Below are positions 37,432-45,475 of a DNA stretch of 64,000 bases, piece by piece. Within the stretch, counting starts at the first letter, position 1; every line of letters starts with the position of its first letter. The position numbers and the translations under genes were made by a program. Where the stretch lies: the NCBI RefSeq assembly GCF_900143085.1, contig NZ_FRCZ01000009.1:49916-113915 (forward strand). Direction: 5' to 3'. The stretch is from Gracilibacillus kekensis. GTDB lineage: Bacteria; Bacillota; Bacilli; Bacillales; Amphibacillaceae. A model generated the notes under the pieces. That model searched no databases, was not told the DNA's origin, and was given only the letters and a program-made list of their open reading frames with translations.

Positions 37432-38385
37432 TTAGAAAATTTTGTAGTCTGCAAATTTATATGCTAATCGGTAAGCGATTACAATGAATATAAATCCAAT
37501 TACAGATTTGAACATTCCCATTGCTGTGGCAAAACCGAAATCTCCTTTGACAAGTCCCACTCGATACACAAATGTATCAATTATATCTCCTGTTTCATAC
37601 ACTAGAGGATTGTATAAATTGAAAATCTGGTCAAACCCTGCATTCAGGATATTTCCTAATGACAAAATACCCATAACAACAATGATTGGCATCATACATG
37701 GAAGGGTAATATGCCATGTTTGTTTCTTCCTTGTTGCACCATCCATCTCTGCCGCTTCATATAGAGAAGGATTTATACCTGCTAAAGTTGCGAGATATAC
37801 TATTGTACTAAAACCAAACTCTTTCCAAATGTCACTTATGATTACTGTCGGACGGAACCATGTATTAGAACCTAAAAAGAAAATAGGATCTATTCCAAAG
37901 AACCCCAAAAAGTTATTTACTAACCCACCTTCAGGAGAAAGCATATCAAGTAGAATTCCACCTAGAATAACCCAGGAGAGAAAATATGGTAAGTATACCA
38001 TTGTTTGTATCGTTCGTTTAAATACCATTTTTCTAATCTCATTTAATAATAACGCAAATGCAATTGGTACTATTAACCCCAAAACAAGCTTTAATACAGA
38101 AATGATTACTGTATTATAAATGACTTGAAGATTTCCTGAGTAAGAAAATAAAAATTCAAAATGTTTTAAACCAACCCATGGCGACTCAGCAAAACCAAGC
38201 CATGGCTTAAAGTCTTTGAATGCAATTATAAGCCCCGCCATCGGTATATATTGGAATACAATGCAAAATATCACACCCGGCACTAACATGAGGTATAAAG
38301 GTGCTGCCCTCTTCCAATTAAGTTTTGATTTTTTTACGGTTCTTCTCTTGTTTTCATGGTTGTTTATTTCATTTGTCTCCTCCAC
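37432..38385 (-). CDS. Carbohydrate ABC transporter permease, LplB type
   Basis: 317 residues with six membrane segments and a short charged N-terminus (ENKRRTVKKSKLNWKRAAPL). The coupling loop YEAAEMDGATRKKQTWHITL is the standard EAA motif. It matches LplB-type permeases that import oligosaccharides with a dedicated lipoprotein. Downstream lplC-like gene is 15 nt away; the upstream binding-protein gene is separated by a hairpin at 38519-38560, likely to lower expression of the permeases relative to the binding protein. Confidence 0.92.
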   Translation of the reverse strand: MEETNEINNHENKRRTVKKSKLNWKRAAPLYLMLVPGVIFCIVFQYIPMAGLIIAFKDFKPWLGFAESPWVGLKHFEFLFSYSGNLQVIYNTVIISVLKLVLGLIVPIAFALLLNEIRKMVFKRTIQTMVYLPYFLSWVILGGILLDMLSPEGGLVNNFLGFFGIDPIFFLGSNTWFRPTVIISDIWKEFGFSTIVYLATLAGINPSLYEAAEMDGATRKKQTWHITLPCMMPIIVVMGILSLGNILNAGFDQIFNLYNPLVYETGDIIDTFVYRVGLVKGDFGFATAMGMFKSVIGFIFIVIAYRLAYKFADYKIF

Positions 38386-38518
38386 TTTTAACTAATCTCC
38401 TCTCGTTTAATGGCTATAAAATAATAATAACAATAGAATTTTAATGATATAAGTAATGTAAATTAATATTTGTTATACTTTATTAACTTTTATTTAGGTT
38501 CACCATATTACGCCATAT

Positions 38519-38560
38519 GAAAAGTCTGCCCCAGTTAAATACATTTGGGACAGACTTTTA
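38519..38560 (-). terminator. Intra-operon attenuating hairpin between lplA- and lplB-like genes
   Basis: AAAAGTCTGCCCCA (38519-38532) pairs with TTGGGACAGACTTTT (38545-38559), one wobble, around a 12-nt loop; TTTT follows on the minus strand. It lies just after the solute-binding-protein stop and before the permease gene, so it should be a partial terminator or 3'-stabiliser. Confidence 0.75.
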
Positions 38561-38590
38561 CCCTTCATACTATTAATTCCAAAAAAATAT

Positions 38591-40246
38591 TTAGTCAGTA
38601 GCGTTTTGAACTTCTTGATACCAATTATTCACTTCTTCAGTAATCTCTTTTCCTCCATTTGCATACCATTCCTCAACAAACTTGTCAAAATAATCTAAAT
38701 CTTTATCGCCGTAAATTATAGCTAAGTAAGCTTCTGACTCCATTTGCTGCAATACATCCCATCGAGTTTCCATCGTATCTGTTGGCGGTCCTTGATATTT
38801 ATCTACAACAGATATATCTTCTTGGGACATTAAAACACTTGCCGCTTCTTTCCGTATATCGTTTTGTCCTGCAACCCTTTTCTCATAAGGTGTTGTTGGT
38901 TCGGCACCTTCATGAAGCTTAGCTAAGGTTTCCACTTCTAAATAAGGGTCTATAAGTGGTTGAGTCGTCAAGAAGTATTTAGACACTAAGAGTTTCTTAC
39001 CATACTCGAAATCCTCATCATTATAAGAAACTTCGCCATCTTTCATTACATAATCGATTCCCTCTGCATACCCATATTCAAATTCATGTCCTGCCTCTGG
39101 ATCAGCACCCTCATATAACCTATTGAGATATAGAAATAGTGCATCTATATGCTCGAAATCCTTATGAACCAACATGCCTCCTTGAGTAACGCTGCTTCCT
39201 TTTCGACCTTTTAAACCATCTGGACCTGCAGGAATTGGATATGGTTTCATATGAGCATCCTCATCTAATTGTGTAACATCACTTAGAGGCCATGTTCCCG
39301 CCCAAAAAGGACTTGCTGACATTCCTGCTTTACCACTTGTGATAAGTTTTATTGCATCATTTCCTTCTTGCACACCAAACTCTGAACTTATATAACCTTT
39401 TTCAAACCAACTATTTAATTTTGCGAGACCTTCTTTCATGCTAGGTTGTACGGATCCCCAGACAAGTTCACCTTCATCGTTTTCAACCCATTGCTTTGGA
39501 ATTGCATCTCCGTATGCACCGAATACCCATGAAGTATCAGCAATCCAGTCGGAAATTTCATAGCTCATCGCCATTCCAAAATCTGCTTTCTCGGCAGTGA
39601 ATGCATCAAAAATTTGGTCAACATCATCCAATGTTTCAGGAGCTTCTAGTTCTAGTTCTTGCATCCAATCTTCTCGTAGCCATAATACTGGATCATTATT
39701 CATAGCTGACGAGGGAATAGGAATTCCATACACACCGTCTTCTCTAGTATATTTATCAAAGGCTCCATCTACACTACCAATGTATTCTTTAACTTGCTCC
39801 GATGCATATTTCTCATAAGCATCAGAAATATCCATCATCTGACCAGAATCGATAAGCTGAGACGTAAAAACAGGATCAAACGACATCATAACATCTGGCA
39901 ACTCTGAACCAGCAGTCATATTGAGGTTATACTGAGTATCACATTCCTCCTGAGTTGTTTCCCAGATATAATTGATTTTTATTCCCAGTTCTTCCTCTGC
40001 CCAACGAGTGTGCACATTATCTTCCAACGAATCTCCATCTGCATACTGAATAGTATTACTACAACTCACAGCATCAATTGTTATTGGTGGATCATATTTA
40101 CCTTGTTCAAATCCCTTACTTGCTTCTTCCGTTTTATCTGAACCTTCTTCCTCCTTTCCAGTTTCTTCAACATCATCACTACATGCGATTAATGTGAATG
40201 AAAGTACTATCAAGACTAACCAATTACTCAACCATCTTTTGTACAT
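38591..40246 (-). CDS. Extracellular solute-binding lipoprotein, LplA type
   Basis: 551 residues. The lipoprotein signal ends at LIACSDD, with C22 as the acylated cysteine, followed by an acidic Glu-rich spacer. The long binding-protein body (about 520 residues; ADFGMAMSYEISDWIADTSW, GKAGMSASPFWAGTW) is typical of LplA-type family-1 binding proteins for oligosaccharides. It delivers sugars to the two permeases encoded downstream. A cre-like site lies 53 nt upstream, implying CcpA repression, and the YesMN pair in the same cluster should induce it. Confidence 0.92.
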   Translation of the reverse strand: MYKRWLSNWLVLIVLSFTLIACSDDVEETGKEEEGSDKTEEASKGFEQGKYDPPITIDAVSCSNTIQYADGDSLEDNVHTRWAEEELGIKINYIWETTQEECDTQYNLNMTAGSELPDVMMSFDPVFTSQLIDSGQMMDISDAYEKYASEQVKEYIGSVDGAFDKYTREDGVYGIPIPSSAMNNDPVLWLREDWMQELELEAPETLDDVDQIFDAFTAEKADFGMAMSYEISDWIADTSWVFGAYGDAIPKQWVENDEGELVWGSVQPSMKEGLAKLNSWFEKGYISSEFGVQEGNDAIKLITSGKAGMSASPFWAGTWPLSDVTQLDEDAHMKPYPIPAGPDGLKGRKGSSVTQGGMLVHKDFEHIDALFLYLNRLYEGADPEAGHEFEYGYAEGIDYVMKDGEVSYNDEDFEYGKKLLVSKYFLTTQPLIDPYLEVETLAKLHEGAEPTTPYEKRVAGQNDIRKEAASVLMSQEDISVVDKYQGPPTDTMETRWDVLQQMESEAYLAIIYGDKDLDYFDKFVEEWYANGGKEITEEVNNWYQEVQNATD

Positions 40247-40298
40247 TTTGTATTCCCCCTAATATATTAATCAATTCTGCTTACAAATCCATTTTAAT

Positions 40299-40312
40299 GT
40301 AACCGCTTACCG
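40299..40312. promoter_or_regulatory. Putative cre site (CcpA) before the solute-binding-protein gene
   Basis: TGTAACCGCTTACC matches the consensus TGWAANCGNTNWCA at 13 of 14 positions (last base C instead of A). It is 53-66 nt upstream of the LplA-type start, a position typical of promoter-region repression. Confidence 0.65.
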
Positions 40313-40466
40313 TTTTATAGATAATTAATTTAATATTATGGATACTTTATTAACTATATAATGAATAATCTCTTTGAAATACTTAAGTGTTCATGTTTAG
40401 TACCTAGTGGAATAATTCTCCGTTCCCAATAATACGTATTGTATCAAAGTCTAATCTAAGAAAACA

Positions 40467-41165
40467 TTAAATAGTCTGAGTTTTTAATTTAGATGTAATT
40501 TTAGAGAACGAAATATAAAAATTTCCGAATACAATATATGCTATTGATGAGGCAATCATAAATGGAATCAAGAATGTGAAAACAAAAAAAGAGACATAAA
40601 AAATTGCGATTGTAACTAGTACAGATAATATCGAAGTGAAAGGATGCATTGAAAATAAAAGTAACGATTGTTTTAATGTGACTAGAAAACTTAAATGGCA
40701 GTGAACAGTTAAAGAAAAGAAGTTTTGAATGATTGCTACGAAAAAGATACCGATAGGAATGGAAAAATATACAATATAACTGCTACTAAAACCTAACGCA
40801 AAAAAATAATAAAACAAAGAAAAGGAGATACTAGTAAAAACAAGCCCCCCAAGCACACTTCTCATATAATTTTCCTTGTAATATCGCCAATATAATTTCA
40901 TGATTTCTGCATGAGCATCCCCGATGACCCACCTTCTTACAACTCCAAATAAAGCAGTCGTTGCTGGATAAAATACAAATGGAAGTAAGAGTGCGATAGT
41001 ATAGATCATTAACAAACTATTTGATTCTGTTCTAATAAACATTGTATTAATAATTAAATATATAATTGGAAAGTTAAATAGACACCAAAGTAAATTAACT
41101 CCAATTAAACGTACTATCCATTGAGAAATATTTAATAATCTTCCAATTAAGCCGGTCATTTCCAT
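40467..41165 (-). CDS. YesL-like DUF624 membrane protein
   Basis: 232 residues with five to six membrane segments and the DUF624/YesL start (LLNISQWIVRLIGVNLLWCL) with the VRRWVIGDAHAEIMKLYWRY segment. YesL is always found with YesMN/Lpl-type sugar systems; its function is not established. AAAGGAGAG precedes the ATG. It is the first gene of this minus-strand cluster, 220 nt before the binding-protein gene. Confidence 0.85.
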   Translation of the reverse strand: MEMTGLIGRLLNISQWIVRLIGVNLLWCLFNFPIIYLIINTMFIRTESNSLLMIYTIALLLPFVFYPATTALFGVVRRWVIGDAHAEIMKLYWRYYKENYMRSVLGGLVFTSISFSLFYYFFALGFSSSYIVYFSIPIGIFFVAIIQNFFSLTVHCHLSFLVTLKQSLLLFSMHPFTSILSVLVTIAIFYVSFFVFTFLIPFMIASSIAYIVFGNFYISFSKITSKLKTQTI

Positions 41166-41529
41166 AACTTCAACTCTCCTTTATTAATTGTTAATTTCAC
41201 CAATCGACACTCTAAATAATAAAATTATAAATATAATTATGTTTTAATTATTATTTTGCTTTACAATTTATTTTTTACACTTAAACTTATCCATTTAAAT
41301 TTTATCAATAATTATTTCATTATTATATAAGATAATTTTAATATTTCTGATACTTTATAAACATGATGCTAGCGATTATTAGAAATAATAGAAAACCCCA
41401 ATTGGGTGTCGAATCACTTCAACCTTAAGTGCTACACAAATAAAATACCTATTCCCTTGTACATATCTGTTTGATTCAGTTGGGAACTTCCATCTATTTT
41501 CTATCATTACAAGAAAAGTAGTTTCTTTG

Positions 41530-41715
41530 CTAGAACCATACTTGCGTCATAATCCGTGCTGCTTTGAATGTGATCTTGGATGCCATACTATCTAATTTCT
41601 TCTTGATCTGCATGAACAACTTAAAGACACGGCTCCCTTTATTCTTTAAGCTTTTAATTACAAAGTTTTCTAATGTTTGTATTAATAACTGTGCAAAGGA
41701 AATAAACAGTAATAA
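41530..41715 (-). pseudogene. Transposase C-terminal fragment
   Basis: On the minus strand the frame reads LIQTLENFVIKSLKNKGSRV, then FKLFMQIKKKLDSMASKITF, then KAARIMTQVWF and a stop. The lysine-rich tail and final AARIMTQVWF are typical of the end of a DDE transposase. There is no N-terminal part, so the element was truncated by the neighbouring IS3 copy or by deletion. The remaining 41166-41529 is AT-rich and shows nothing else. Confidence 0.6.
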
Positions 41716-41747
41716 GATACAATGATTGAAAAGGATGCTGCAAAATA

Positions 41748-42074
41748 ATGAAAGATCATATTTACAGAAGAGGGGGTAAATATAAGAAAAATAGATCTAA
41801 CTGTGGTACAGCTTGGAGATTTGGACTATTAATGATAAGTTTACAAAAGCATGCCTCTGGAAAACCCCGTGCAGAAATTATTAAAGACTATGAATTAACT
41901 CCTTCATCCTATGATAAGTGGGTCCGACAGTACCAGAATAGTGGATCGTTCCAGGAAAAAGACAATCGCACATCAGAACAAGAAGAGTTAGTCAAACTTC
42001 GTAAAGAAAAGCAACAACTGACCATGGAAAATGGTATATCAAAGCAGGCCACGCTGATTATGGGACGAAAGTGA
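41748..42074 (+). pseudogene. IS3-family OrfA (IS150-like), N-terminus degenerate
   Basis: 108 residues. From residue 30 on it is a good OrfA: LQKHASGKPRAEIIKDYELT, SSYDKWVRQYQNSGSFQEKD and a C-terminal leucine-rich stretch ending ALIMGRK-like (ATLIMGRK). The first 28 residues are not the normal family start, so the beginning is damaged or replaced. It would encode the helix-turn-helix part of an IS3 transposase. OrfB follows but is frameshifted and truncated. Confidence 0.75.
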
Positions 42075-42495
42075 TGTGATCCGGAATAATCGTCACAAAT
42101 ACTCGGTATCAGCAATGTGCGACGTCCTAAATGGTCCGAAGTACATACTATTATGAAGCAAAGATTCGTGATGACCAAGACGAAGAATTAACAGATCTGA
42201 TTCTGAATATTTTTAAGAAAAGCCGAAATAACTATGGCCAACGAAAGATCAAAGTAGAGGTAAAAAAGATGGATTGGATCGTTTCCCGAAGTCGTATTGG
42301 GCGTATCATGAAAGAACAAGGACTTGTTTCCAAGTATACCGTTGCTCAATTCAACCCGTCTAAATCTTCATGTAATGACTCGGAAGTAGGGAATGCACTC
42401 AATCGAGCGTTTGACCAGGATCAAGAACTTAAAGTAGTTGTAAGTGACTTAACGTATGTGAGAGTTGGACAGAAGAGGCATTATATCACAATGCT
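42060..42495 (+). pseudogene. IS3-family OrfB, frameshifted and truncated
   Basis: One frame begins DVIRNNRHKYSVSAMCDVL, then shifts by one base near 42130 into STYYYEAKIRDDQ, followed by NNYGQRKIKVEVKK and the catalytic-core start VVVSDLTYVRVGQKRHYIT. The first DDE aspartate (SDLTYV) is present, but the protein ends soon after and the later D and E are missing. The reading frame runs directly into a piece of murQ, so the junction at about 42495-42505 is a recombination point. Not functional. Confidence 0.8.
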
Positions 42496-42504
42496 TATTC
42501 AATT

Positions 42505-42674
42505 AACAAATCATTCAGAAACAGAAGTGCAGCAATTAATGAAAGAAACAAATAATAATATTAAACTTTCCTTAATAATAGCAAAAGCTAACTGCGATAT
42601 TACAGATGCAAGAAAGTGCTTGTCAAAGCAAATGGTCACGTTAAAAAGGCCATTGAATTCGCAACAAATCGTTA
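42505..42674 (+). pseudogene. murQ C-terminal fragment
   Basis: After the IS3 junction the frame reads SETEVQQLMKETNNNIKLSL, then IIAKANCDITDARKCL, and after a one-base shift QANGHVKKAIEFATNR before TAA at 42672-42674. This is the C-terminal helical tail of N-acetylmuramic acid 6-phosphate etherase (pattern: NVKLAIVMAK..C....ARK.L..ANG.V.KAI). Only the tail is left, so the gene was lost and its function must be elsewhere or absent. Confidence 0.65.
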
Positions 42675-42740
42675 AAACAGTCTTTAGGCCACTTATACAA
42701 ATATGTGAGCAATGCAAGATAATGCAATAAGATGAATGTA

Positions 42741-42800
42741 TTTGGGGCTAAGTGGGGCTGGTTTGGGGCTAATAACTATAGCGTGGGCAGATGGATGTGA
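42741..42800 (+). pseudogene. Integrase C-terminal tail remnant
   Basis: ATGAATGTATTTGGGGCTAA starts a frame reading MNVFGAKWGWFGANNYSVGR. The repeated FGAK/FGAN tail is typical of the extreme C-terminus of phage-type tyrosine integrases. Three copies of TTGGGGCT/TGGGGCT occur in 30 bases. It is a remnant; the remaining integrase is gone. Confidence 0.4.
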
Positions 42801-42812
42801 AGGAATAAAAAA

Positions 42813-42845
42813 ACCTCTCACAGAATAATGTAAGAGGTCAGTTTT
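42813..42845 (-). terminator. Terminator for the MMPL/two-component operon
   Basis: ACCTCT (42813-42818) pairs with AGAGGT (42833-42838). On the minus strand a run of seven T follows, on the plus strand GTTTTT, so it works in both directions. It lies about 160 nt beyond the last gene of the operon. Otherwise 42731-42997 holds only the integrase tail remnant. Confidence 0.65.
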
Positions 42846-42997
42846 TCATGAGATATTCTTTGATTAATTCTTCATCAATCTCTTTATTTTATTGGCGGCC
42901 ACTTTTAAATACTATATTCCAAGGTAATAAAATACTCTCTCTATAGTTCTGTAAGTCTAATATTCATCCAAATAGGATGGTGGTAAATGTAAGTATC

Positions 42998-43399
42998 TTA
43001 GTTTATTTTTGCTTTTGGAACAGTAAAAAACGTAATGACTGTAAATAAGAAAAAAGCAATCAATAAAATCGTACCGCCAACAATAAAGTAGACCATCACA
43101 AACATTTCACTAAAGTTAAAGGGATTAAGATTATAAAACCACATCCCTGAGGTTAATCCGATTGCACCAAGCATGGCAGAAATACTGTGGACTGTGACCA
43201 ACTTTTTATATTTGATCTCAAATAATTGATAAAAAATTCCCCAGGCGAATACAGACAACCAGCCCACTAATAAAATATGTGCATGAATTGGACGAAGCGA
43301 ATATTCCATCACGCCGGCCATATGAGAACCTAAATAGGTTCCAAAAAAACCAAAAATTGCGGAGAATTGAATCAGTCGTATACTCCATTTCTTTTCCAT
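42998..43399 (-). CDS. Small heme-copper-oxidase-like membrane protein
   Basis: 133 residues from the ATG at 43399, preceded by AAGGAGGAATAAATCT (the site sits at the end of the kinase gene; a longer upstream frame would overlap the kinase). Four membrane segments; the second holds RPIHAHILLVGWLSVFAWG, which resembles the heme-ligand helix of cytochrome oxidase/NorB subunit I, with two histidines. Too short to be an oxidase by itself; it may bind heme or act as a sensor accessory. It is co-transcribed with the MMPL exporter and two-component genes. Confidence 0.65.
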   Translation of the reverse strand: MEKKWSIRLIQFSAIFGFFGTYLGSHMAGVMEYSLRPIHAHILLVGWLSVFAWGIFYQLFEIKYKKLVTVHSISAMLGAIGLTSGMWFYNLNPFNFSEMFVMVYFIVGGTILLIAFFLFTVITFFTVPKAKIN

Positions 43400-43403
43400 A
43401 GAT

Positions 43404-44789
43404 TTATTCCTCCTTAAATTGTGGGAGATATACCACAACTTGTGTGCCTTCTCCATCTCGACTTATAAATTGAATCTTTCCTTTATGCAAATGTATAATT
43501 TCTTTAACAATCGCAAGACCAAGACCTGTACCTTCTTCATTCCGGGATTGATCGGCTCGATAGAATCGTTCCGTAATATGGGGTAAATCCGTCTTCATAA
43601 TTCCGATTCCATTATCTTTAACCATAATCGAGCATCCGTCTTTCTCCTTCGAAATCTGAATACGAATAGAACTGTCTTGTGGCGAATATTTAATAGCATT
43701 AGAGAGTAAGTTATCCCATACGTAATTCATTAATTCCTGGTCAGCAAAAACATTACCCTTAACAAGTTTCAAACGAACATCAAGTTCCTTCTCATCCAAA
43801 CGCCATCGATAATGTTGGACGTTTTCCTTAATCTGCTCATCTAACCGGTAAAAATTTGCATTCAACTGATAAACAGGTTGATCCAGGGTACTTAGTAGAA
43901 GCAATTGCTTTGCAAGTCCTGATAAACGTGTCGCTTCTCTTTCAATAACATTTGCATACTGCCTTTGATCAGAACCTTCCGCGGAATCTGCTGACAGTAA
44001 TTCTGCATATCCTTTAATATTCATTAAAGGCGATTGCAGATCATGCGAAACGTTCGTGATGAATGTTTTACGTGACACATCATTTTGACGTAGACGATCA
44101 ATCATTTCATTGAAGCTGTGTACCAAATCGCCAATTTCATCCGGCCTTGAAATAGCTAGCGTATGACTATAATTATCATTTGCTACTTCCTTCGCTGCCT
44201 GTTGCAGTAGACTGATTGGACGTGTTAGCTGTCTCGCCATCCAGAGCATCCCTGCCAGATTAACAACTGCAAGAGAAAGAAGAAATGCCAGAAGAAGTGT
44301 GTGGATGTCAGAAGACAACAGGTTCATATCCGGCCGTAAATAGAGAGCATAAGCTTGATTGTCTATTTCAAGTGGAACGCCGACTGTATTACTAAGCCGA
44401 TTTGAAAAGTGACTGGTCATAAAAAAAGATAAGCCTGTTGTCTCCCCGGTATAGATTTTATGATCTTCAATCACTTTTCGCGCCTGATCAGTTATAGTCA
44501 GGTCTTCAAAAGGTTTTCCAAATGATTTGATTTGCTCGTTTGAATCAAGCAAAGCTATTTGGTAACCAAGATTTGCGACCGATGTTAGAAATGGCTCAAG
44601 CGCAGAGGTGTCGCCATGCATTTGTTCGAGCGTCAAGGCAACCTCCTGCGCTCGCTCCAAGTTTTGCGCTGTCGTTTCTTGTTTTGTGAAAGACAAATAA
44701 TATACATTGGTTAGCACAATACCTAAAACAATACTTAATACCAAAAACAATAAGCTTGTTTGTATAAATTGACGATAAAGTGTCTTCAT
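43404..44789 (-). CDS. Sensor histidine kinase
   Basis: 461 residues. Two membrane segments (LLFLVLSIVLGIVLTNVYY near 15; about 163-185) flank an extracytoplasmic sensor; a HAMP domain follows (RQLTRPISLLQQAAKEV). The H-box is FITNVSHDLQSPLMNIKGYA, the N-box NLLSNAIKYSP, and DNGIGI and GTGLGLAIVKEI complete the ATP site. It overlaps the response-regulator gene by 4 nt (ATGA). With the regulator and the MMPL exporter it forms a self-contained response unit to an envelope or lipid signal. Confidence 0.92.
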   Translation of the reverse strand: MKTLYRQFIQTSLLFLVLSIVLGIVLTNVYYLSFTKQETTAQNLERAQEVALTLEQMHGDTSALEPFLTSVANLGYQIALLDSNEQIKSFGKPFEDLTITDQARKVIEDHKIYTGETTGLSFFMTSHFSNRLSNTVGVPLEIDNQAYALYLRPDMNLLSSDIHTLLLAFLLSLAVVNLAGMLWMARQLTRPISLLQQAAKEVANDNYSHTLAISRPDEIGDLVHSFNEMIDRLRQNDVSRKTFITNVSHDLQSPLMNIKGYAELLSADSAEGSDQRQYANVIEREATRLSGLAKQLLLLSTLDQPVYQLNANFYRLDEQIKENVQHYRWRLDEKELDVRLKLVKGNVFADQELMNYVWDNLLSNAIKYSPQDSSIRIQISKEKDGCSIMVKDNGIGIMKTDLPHITERFYRADQSRNEEGTGLGLAIVKEIIHLHKGKIQFISRDGEGTQVVVYLPQFKEE

Positions 44790-45457
44790 TGAACCACCTC
44801 TAACCGGTAGCCAATGCCACGAACTGTTTGGATCTCTATCTTTGCACCATAATTATTTAAACGTTCACGTAAGCGTTTGATGTGTGTGTTAAGTGAAAAA
44901 TCATGTTTCTCCTCCACTTCACCCCATACTTCCATCAGTATGGTTGATCGGGGAATCGTTTGACCATATGAATTTGCTAAAATAGCAAGGATGTCAAATT
45001 CTTTCATCGGTATGATTAACGTCTCGTCATTTATGGCCACATCATAGGTCGAGCGGTCCAGGTGAATATTAGCCAATTGAATTTTTTGACGTTGAGCTTT
45101 TCCATAGCGACGTAGAATTGCTTGTAAGCGAAATAGTAATTCTTTTGGCTCAAATGGCTTGACCAGATAATCCTCTGAGCCTGCTAGAAAGCCTTCCTCT
45201 TTGTCTTCTAATTGACCTTTAGCTGTGACAAGAATGACTGGAATATCCATTTCCTGAGATAAGAAACAAGTCAACTCAAAACCAGACATCCCCGGCATCA
45301 TTACATCCACAATAGCAGCACTTACTTCCTGGTCTTCAAGTAAAGAAAGTGCTTCTTGCGCATCTTTTACTAAAACAGGTTCATAGCCTGCCTGTTGCAA
45401 TTGAATAGCAATTAATTTACGAATATGAAGTTCATCATCCACCACTAAGATGCGCAT
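44786..45457 (-). CDS. OmpR-family response regulator
   Basis: 223 residues. Receiver domain with phosphoacceptor D51 (AAIVDVMMPGMSGFEL) and lysine in LVKPFEPKELLFRL; C-terminal winged helix (YGQTIPRSTILMEVWG, then NTHIKRLRERLNNYGAKIEI). It follows the MMPL gene after 18 nt and precedes the kinase gene with overlap, so all are one transcript. Its target is probably the same operon. Confidence 0.93.
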   Translation of the reverse strand: MRILVVDDELHIRKLIAIQLQQAGYEPVLVKDAQEALSLLEDQEVSAAIVDVMMPGMSGFELTCFLSQEMDIPVILVTAKGQLEDKEEGFLAGSEDYLVKPFEPKELLFRLQAILRRYGKAQRQKIQLANIHLDRSTYDVAINDETLIIPMKEFDILAILANSYGQTIPRSTILMEVWGEVEEKHDFSLNTHIKRLRERLNNYGAKIEIQTVRGIGYRLEVVQ

Positions 45458-45475
45458 GAAGCTATACCCCCCTTT

